64,000 nucleotides of DNA, taken from Pseudofabraea citricarpa (lineage: Eukaryota; Ascomycota; Leotiomycetes; Helotiales; Dermateaceae). Shown piece by piece: positions 58,306-64,000 of this stretch (its first letter is position 1; each line of letters starts with the position of its first letter). Position numbers and translations under genes: made by a program. The stretch spans positions 620,001 to 684,000 of the forward strand of contig JAPWGK010000017.1 of the NCBI GenBank assembly GCA_029641185.1. The letters are read 5' to 3'. The notes under the pieces are model-generated. The model did no database searches. It was not told the origin of the DNA and saw nothing but the letters and a program-made list of their open reading frames with translations.

Positions 58306-58712
58306 CTTTGGGTGAGGGATTGAGGAATTGATTCTAATCTTGGTGGAATCAAAGTAGTCGGGTACAATGCGTTGTAGATGCGGTTGAGGTATGATGTTGT
58401 TTTCTCAAGATGGAAGAAGCTTGAGCTCACCAAGCGTGCGATTTTACCGAGGACTTCACCTAGAGGAGCTCTACTTCATGCATGGAAACGTCATTGATAA
58501 CTTCATTCCGTACTCTTAATCTCACTAGATTTATTTTATCCATTCTTCAACTTGAAACAAAGTCGCTGTATAAATTTCAAAGTTCTATTCTAGCTACCAG
58601 CGATGGACTTCATATGATGTCTAATCACGCAAAATCTATCTCCCTCTTTTTCTGGTTCGTTTGCCGACCTGAAATAATAGCTCTAAAACATACTCATAAT
58701 ATTCATCACCAA
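58306..58712. other. Intergenic: NDUFAF3 promoter and 3' flank of the dehydratase
   Basis: No gene seen; AT-rich. Both flanking genes are on the minus strand, so this holds the NDUFAF3 leader and the dehydratase terminator region. Confidence 0.6.
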
Positions 58713-60839
58713 TCAAAACAGATCTGTCATCGCACCATGACTAGCATCGCCAACCAATCTAGCATATTTGGCTAGTACACCACGATTTGTGATAGATATG
58801 GGAGCTTTCCAGGTCTTCATTCGTTCGGCGATCTCTTCATCACTCACCGCCATACTTAGAGTGTTGGTCTCAGCAGAGATAGTAACTATGTCACCATCTC
58901 TGACAACAGCAATTGGTCCACCAACAGCAGCTTCGGGAACAACGTGTCCAACGATGAATCCGTGACTAGCTCCAGAGTATCGACCATCGGTAACGAGGGC
59001 AACATTGGTGAGACCTGCTCCCATAATAGCTGCACTGGCTCGGAGTTGTTCAGGCATACCTGGCCCTCCTTTGGGTCCTTCATACCGGACGATCAGAACA
59101 AGGTTTTCTCCGTGTGGAATCTCACCTGCCAATAGAGCAGTGTTGAGTGCATGTTCCTTATTGAAGACACGCGCCTTGCCAGTGAATATCAAGCCTTCCT
59201 TTCCTGTAATCTTGGCAACAGCTCCACCAGGTGACAGATTGCCCCGAAGGATCTGAAGATGACCAGTCTTCTTGATGGGGTTAGAAATTGGACGGATAAT
59301 GACTTGATCTTGAGGTAAGGATGGAAATGACTCGATGTTTTGTGCTAGAGTCTTTCCGGTTACTGTTGGAATATTGCCGTTGATCAGACCAGCCGCGACA
59401 AGTAGCTTAAGGACTGAAGGAGTTCCTCCAATCTCATACAGATCTTCCATGAAGTATTTGCCACTTGGTGCAAGATCCGCAAGGAAGGGGATTCTATTGC
59501 TGACTCTCTGAACATCGTCGATAGTAAGAGGAAGATCAGCTGATCCAGCCATAGCAAGGAAATGTAAAACAGCATTTGTTGAACCACCAAGTGCCATGGT
59601 CAGAACGAGAGCATTCTCGAACGACTCCATGGTAAGTAAATCACGAGGACGGATGTTTTTCTCCATGCATATCTTGATAGCCTCAGCTGCCTTGGCACAT
59701 TCTCGCATCTTTGTTGGAGATTCAGCCGGGGTAGAGGATGATCCAGGAAGACAAAGGCCCATTGCCTCTATAGCTGTTGACATTGTATTAGCAGTATACA
59801 TTCCACCACAAGCACCTGCTCCCGGACATGCGTGCTGTTCGAGATCATCCTAATCTCGTTAGATTTAAAAATTACAATCAAGCACCGGAAAGGTGCCCAA
59901 GTGCACTTACCATAACATCGCTTGGAGTACGTCCTGGTGCTCCAGGATTGACAGCTGCGTGAAGCTTGTCATATGCAAATGCCCCCTGGGCTTCGTAGCA
60001 AGTACTGATATTGATGTCCTTGTTTAGTAATTTTGAATAGCCCTTCTTGATAGTGCCACCATATATCATGACAAATGGCCGGTTGTGTCTAGCTGCTGCC
60101 ATGATCACACCTGGCATGTTCTTGTCACAACCAGGTATTGAGATGTTTGCATCGTGTCGTTGAGCACAAGTCAATGTCTCAATTGAGTCCGCAATGATCT
60201 CTCGGGTCTGGAGAGAAAATCTCATGCCTGTAGTCTGTTAAACTTATCTGGGGTATGAGTTTTAAACATAAACTCACCATCACTACCCATAGTTTGTCCA
60301 TCAGAAACTGTAGATTATATTAGAATTGCCGGAGCCAGTTTGCCAATTTCCTACTCACCACCAATAGTGCCATATTGCCATCCTAGCATCCCATCCTTCT
60401 CGACTGCCTCTTTAACGAGTTTACCGAGGTCATGAACTATAGGTTAACTTTTTTAGAATAGCACTCGTCAAAGTCCGACGTAACTCACGATGCATACTAT
60501 AATTTTTTAGTATTCTATTTATGATTCTTGCTAGTAACAAGTAATGGCCACTTACTTGCAAGGGTTGCCCTCCCACCAGACAGTTGCAATGCCTACATGA
60601 GGAGCTGTCTTCATGGTCTCCTTATTCGGCACACCGGCCGCATAAAGCATGGACTGTAGATTGTTAAAACCATGGAGTACAAGTGGTCTAGATGTTCATA
60701 CTTGAGCACCCGGGAAGTCATGATCCTTTGTGACAAAGTGGGACCACCTATTGAGAGCCGGCTTGCCATTGATGATAGTTCCGGCCTCAAGATGCGGAAA
60801 TTCGATATATTTCGGCTTCTCGGCAGGACTCTCGTCCAT
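58713..60839 (-). CDS. Dihydroxyacid dehydratase paralogue (IlvD/Ilv3 family), no visible presequence
   Basis: Seven exons, 60839-60702, 60653-60556, 60496-60489, 60436-60359, 60307-60278, 60227-59911 and 59849-58713, sum to 1806 nt, 601 aa. All three Fe-S cysteine motifs are present: [17 protein letters not shown] and [16 protein letters not shown]; so is the active-site [20 protein letters not shown]. The family dehydrates 2,3-dihydroxy acids in valine and isoleucine synthesis. However, the N-terminus ([20 protein letters not shown]) is acidic, with none of the Arg/Ser-rich presequence of mitochondrial Ilv3. It is therefore probably a cytosolic paralogue, either acting on another sugar or hydroxy acid or in a specialised pathway. 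Exon 3 is only 8 nt. No biosynthetic cluster is visible beside it. Confidence 0.9.
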
Positions 60840-61382
60840 GTTGGCGGGTTGAAAGTAAATTGGTGGTAAAGATATAGCTTGAGAGAGAGAAAAGAAATTG
60901 TGGAGATACGAGTTTAGAGCGGGTGGAGGCGGGGTAAAGTAGGAAGATGTAGCTTTGGGTTTGTTTGGGGCAGATGAAAAGTTTAAAAGAAGGAGAAGAT
61001 GGAGGGAGAGTCAAGCGACTTGCAGTGCAGATAAAAGCTGAAGGATAGTAGCTCTGTGTACTGTACGGACTTCCTCGAGGAGAAGGGTCCTGCGGGGAAG
61101 CGAGCTACAAATACCAAAAGGGCAAGCCGTCCAGGACAAGGTCATAAATTTCTGCTCTGCTGTGACTTGCGGAAGGTCTAGCGGTAATACTCTGTACCGG
61201 GGCAATGCCAACAATGCCAACGAGAGGCGGCATCTTGCCGTTTGCGCCCCACTGAGCTCTGGAGTGTTTCCCCGGACGAATTGGCAGAGCAAGAGTATGG
61301 AGCCCAATCATGGGGGGTGTAAAGCAACATCTCCAGCGGATGTGGATGTGGGTGTGGGTGTGGATGAGCGGGTATCGTCGAG

Positions 61383-61410
61383 CATCATCATCATCATCAT
61401 CATCATCATC
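61383..61410. repeat. ATC trinucleotide repeat
   Basis: Nine ATC units. Encodes runs of a single residue in each frame and explains some spurious open frames nearby. Confidence 0.9.
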
Positions 61411-61813
61411 GATTCATCAGCCTCGTCGCCTATCATTTTTCTCGGTCTTCCAGCCGAGATCGGTGGTCTGTACGTGGGCGTGGTATGCATGTACCGTACC
61501 TAGGTATGTGTGTTGTGCGTTTCGTTTGTGTCACGAGATGGCAGCCAGGCATGGTGCAGGTGAAGATGTGTGTTTGTGTTTGTGTTTGTGTGTTCCGCTC
61601 TTATCGTGATCCGAGCTCCTGAATGGCGTCTTTTTTTTTTCTTTTTAGCGGGAGCGGAAGAGTACCGACAGACAGACTCCTTATCCATTGGCCCAACTCC
61701 CCTATCTGTGAGATCCCATCTGCCATCTGCCATTTGCCGTCTACCATCAACATCTGCCATCACCACCATTACGGCCACTGCCACTGCCACTGCCTCCGCA
61801 GCAAGCCACCCGG

Positions 61814-61851
61814 TAGTATCAGTATCAGTATCAGTATCAGTATCAGTATCT
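61814..61851. repeat. AGTATC hexanucleotide repeat
   Basis: Six tandem AGTATC units in the dehydratase/hydrolase intergenic region. A simple repeat. Confidence 0.9.
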
Positions 61852-62588
61852 GCACTCAAGCCAAAAAAGAGCCGACAAGAGAACGAACGACAAGTCACAA
61901 CAACAAACAAACAAACAAACCAACAAAGGCGGTGAGATGGGGAATACCGGCAACAACTCAACTCAACTCAACTCACCCCTCTCTCTCTTCACCCACCCCC
62001 TCCCAGAACCTTCTTTCCATCGCCTCCATAACTCACGGCTGCGCTTTGCCTCTTTATATATTATGACTTTCCCAACCAAAAGCTCCCTCGGATTGCAGTC
62101 AGGCACCCATTGGCAGCGTTGGCACCCAATCCAGGCCAGCCCCCATGTAGCGCTTACCAATGGCAGTCGTCGTCGCTGCCACGAGTAGCGCGTCGCAATC
62201 CAAGTGGTACTCGGTCTCGGTCTCGGTGACTGCATCGACTTCGCCATGAACATCCCCATACTACCACTGTACTGTACTGCTGTGTTTATCCCTCAGACCT
62301 CATCGCGGATACCCAGCAGACTTTCCGGAGGATCACCTAGTTTCACCGCGAGCTCCCTTGCTACTCCAGGTACCAAGGCATCGGTTCGCACCAGCGCATT
62401 TGATCACCAGGGCTCCATCCGCGGCGTCATTGGCTAAACTGAAAAAAGCACTCAGTCCAACTTACCCGTTAGGTTTCTTTTTCTGGTCTGGTCCCCCATC
62501 TCATCTCCTGAGAGGAAGAGGAAGAAGCATTCCTTGCTTAGATGAGCTGGCTGCTGGCTTAGATGACTGCTCTTTATCTACCACGAGA

Positions 62589-64000
62589 ATGTCCTTTCTG
62601 CGAGTGCGATGTCTTATTACTCTTCTAACCCTTCGTTTGCCCAACGTCATCGCAGATAACGGCTTCGCGCGCATATCAACCACCACCGGCAAGCTGGTCG
62701 CACAAGAACAAGCTCTTGTGCCGAGCATTCGGCGACTGTCTTACTCGCAAGGGAAGTTCGGCTTCTTCGTGCTGATTGCCATGACCGTCTTCTGTGGTCT
62801 TATACCTGGATACTGGTGTCTGCAGCGATTTGCAAAAAGAAGAGGTAGCAAATCGACAGCTTCGTCGGGGGAGCTCCTCAATGATGGTATGTCGTCCGTA
62901 GTGAGGAAGAGCATGGATGCCGACGGTAAGCTTCACATACCTCAAGTCTACGCCATGCGCTGATTTGCTTAGACGCCAAAGATGACGACCCGGGATTGCT
63001 CAAAAAGCATTCGGAAATACGTTCATACACTACCAGCCGGTTTACGTATCCTTCCCTACGCATTTTTTACCGCAGACATCCTCAAGCCGAGAAGCTTCCT
63101 ACGACACCGGCACCATTGCCTTTGTTGGTCTTTATACACGGCTTGGGAGGCTCAGTGGCTCAATTCAATCCACTGTTAACTAGTCTAGTTAATCTAGCAT
63201 CTTGTCTCTCAATCGATCTTCCAGGATGTGGTCTTTCAGTTTTCGAACCGACGTCCTGGGATGCATATACAACGGATGCAATGGTAGAGCTTCTAGGCAC
63301 CGTCATTGAAGACTACCGGGAGAAAGAAGCTGGGCAGGGTGTAGTTCTTATTGGCCATAGCATGGGATGCTCACTTGCTGCCTTGCTCGCTTCCAAATCT
63401 TCTCCAAAAAAGAGTGCATTATCAGAGCACGTTGTCGGACTAGTGGCCATTTGCCCAAAGGCAGATCCTCCAAGTGAGGAGCAAGCGGGAACATTTAGGA
63501 AGCTACTGCTAATTCCTGGACCCATATTTGACCTCTGGCGGAGATGGGATCGTCGCGGTGGTCCAGAGAGTGCCAGTGTGGCCAGATTTGTAGGGGCAAA
63601 TGCTGACGAGGAAACAAAGAAGCTCCAAGAGCGGTTCAACAGCCAGAGTAAGACTCCGGTTTGGCGACGTATGGCATCGGGCAGTATTCCTCGCTATGAA
63701 AAGGGAGTAGCTGTCGGGGGCTTGCCGGGACGAGAAGTGTGGGCCGGCCTTGAAGTACCTGTCTTTCTGGTCGCTGGTGAAGCAGATCATATCACAAAGG
63801 CTGCTGAACTCGAAAAGATTGCCTCATTTCTCGGGAAATCCCATCCAGTCCAAATCGAATTGGACGAAAAGAGCGAGCCTATCGTTGATTCGGCTGCTCC
63901 TGTCGATACTTCGACTGAAGTACTTACCCGAACAGAACACGCCGGTCCAGCATATGCCAGCAAAGGCACAATCTTGGAGGTAGACACTGATCTTACCAAA
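62589..64000 (+). CDS. Alpha/beta hydrolase with N-terminal membrane segment (partial, runs off the window)
   Basis: Exon 1 62589-62925, intron 62926-62972 (47 nt, GTAAGC donor), exon 2 from 62973, open to the last base, so the gene continues past 64000. Exon 1 includes one membrane segment (FGFFVLIAMTVFCGLIPGYW) and a basic stretch. It is possible that translation starts at the in-frame ATG 62889 and the upstream part is another gene; frame continuity favours one gene. The hydrolase core is clear: PLLVFIHGLGGSVAQFNPLL, SIDLPGCGLSVFEP, and VVLIGHSMGCSLAALLA with the nucleophile Ser near residue 241. VPVFLVAGEADHIT carries the probable acid residue; the catalytic His may be in RTEHAGP. I recall fungal homologues with a tyrosine-phosphatase domain after the hydrolase, but that part is outside the window. 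Confidence 0.8.

Larger units (their letters stand above)
60840..62588. other. Divergent, repeat-rich intergenic region
   Basis: Promoters of the dehydratase (-) and the alpha/beta hydrolase (+). No gene supported. It contains ATC (61383-61410) and AGTATC (61814-61851) repeats, CAAA-rich and GTTTGT-rich runs, and a TACTGTAC motif (62267-62280). Several overlapping frames of 100-150 codons arise from these repeats. Confidence 0.55.

Noticed and set aside
61162..62066. Several 100-150 codon frames on both strands
   Set aside because: They result from ATC, AGTATC, GTTTGT and CAAA repeats; residue runs rather than protein-like sequence.
1..64000. Transposons, CRISPR arrays, rRNA genes, viral insertions or toxin genes
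   Set aside because: No transposase, reverse transcriptase, long terminal repeat, spaced repeat array or viral protein signature was seen anywhere in the window.

Overview
The window is nuclear DNA of a filamentous ascomycete (Pezizomycotina). The genes carry many short introns of about 45-200 nt, with GTANGT-type donors and CTAAC/CTGAC branch points. The protein set also fits: a peroxisomal alcohol oxidase, a STAND-like N-terminal domain protein, an ArAE-type transporter and an Ams2/Spt21 GATA-like factor. A leotiomycete is my best guess, but that is an impression from the protein sequences, not a measurement. Most genes had to be rebuilt from exons; for nearly all of them the reading frame closes exactly across the proposed splice sites.

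Layout, left to right: mitochondrial 3-hydroxyisobutyryl-CoA hydrolase (+, 484-2081); Ams2/Spt21-like histone-gene regulator (+, 2988-6816); RPA3, the small subunit of replication protein A (-, 8047-8507), hidden in three tiny exons; a 4.9-kb gene-poor stretch; an ATF-like bZIP factor (+, 13398-14675); a head-to-head pair of mitochondrial large-subunit ribosomal proteins, uL4m (-) and mL38 (+), with 153 bp between start codons; a 13-exon alcohol oxidase (-, 21597-24228); a conserved uncharacterised protein (-, 25743-28245); UTP8 (-) head-to-head with ELG1/ATAD5 (+); an NHA1-type Na+/H+ antiporter (+, 37896-41055); a non-coding, multi-intron snoRNA host gene (-, about 41450-43130); fructose-1,6-bisphosphatase (+, 43905-45070); a DUF1295 membrane protein (-); a RibD-type deaminase (-); a DUF676-like hydrolase (+); a large FUSC/ArAE-type membrane protein (-); a TPT-family transporter (+) tail-to-tail with the NDUFAF3 complex I assembly factor (-); a dihydroxyacid dehydratase paralogue (-); and an alpha/beta hydrolase cut by the window end (+).

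The genes do not form an operon or a biosynthetic cluster. Some share themes: DNA replication and S phase (RPA3, ELG1, Ams2, each with ACGCGT boxes upstream), ribosome biogenesis (UTP8, the snoRNA host, two mitoribosomal proteins), and mitochondrial or peroxisomal carbon metabolism.

The most interesting unlisted structure is the stretch at 41.4-43.1 kb. It has no credible ORF, but on the minus strand it reads as a spliced RNA with six introns, each holding a box C/D RNA. Two of the guides, read with the D+5 rule, point to the rRNA positions that yeast snR75 (25S Gm2288) and snR77 (18S Um578) modify. Both belong to the yeast snR72-78 polycistron, so this looks like an intron-encoded counterpart of it.
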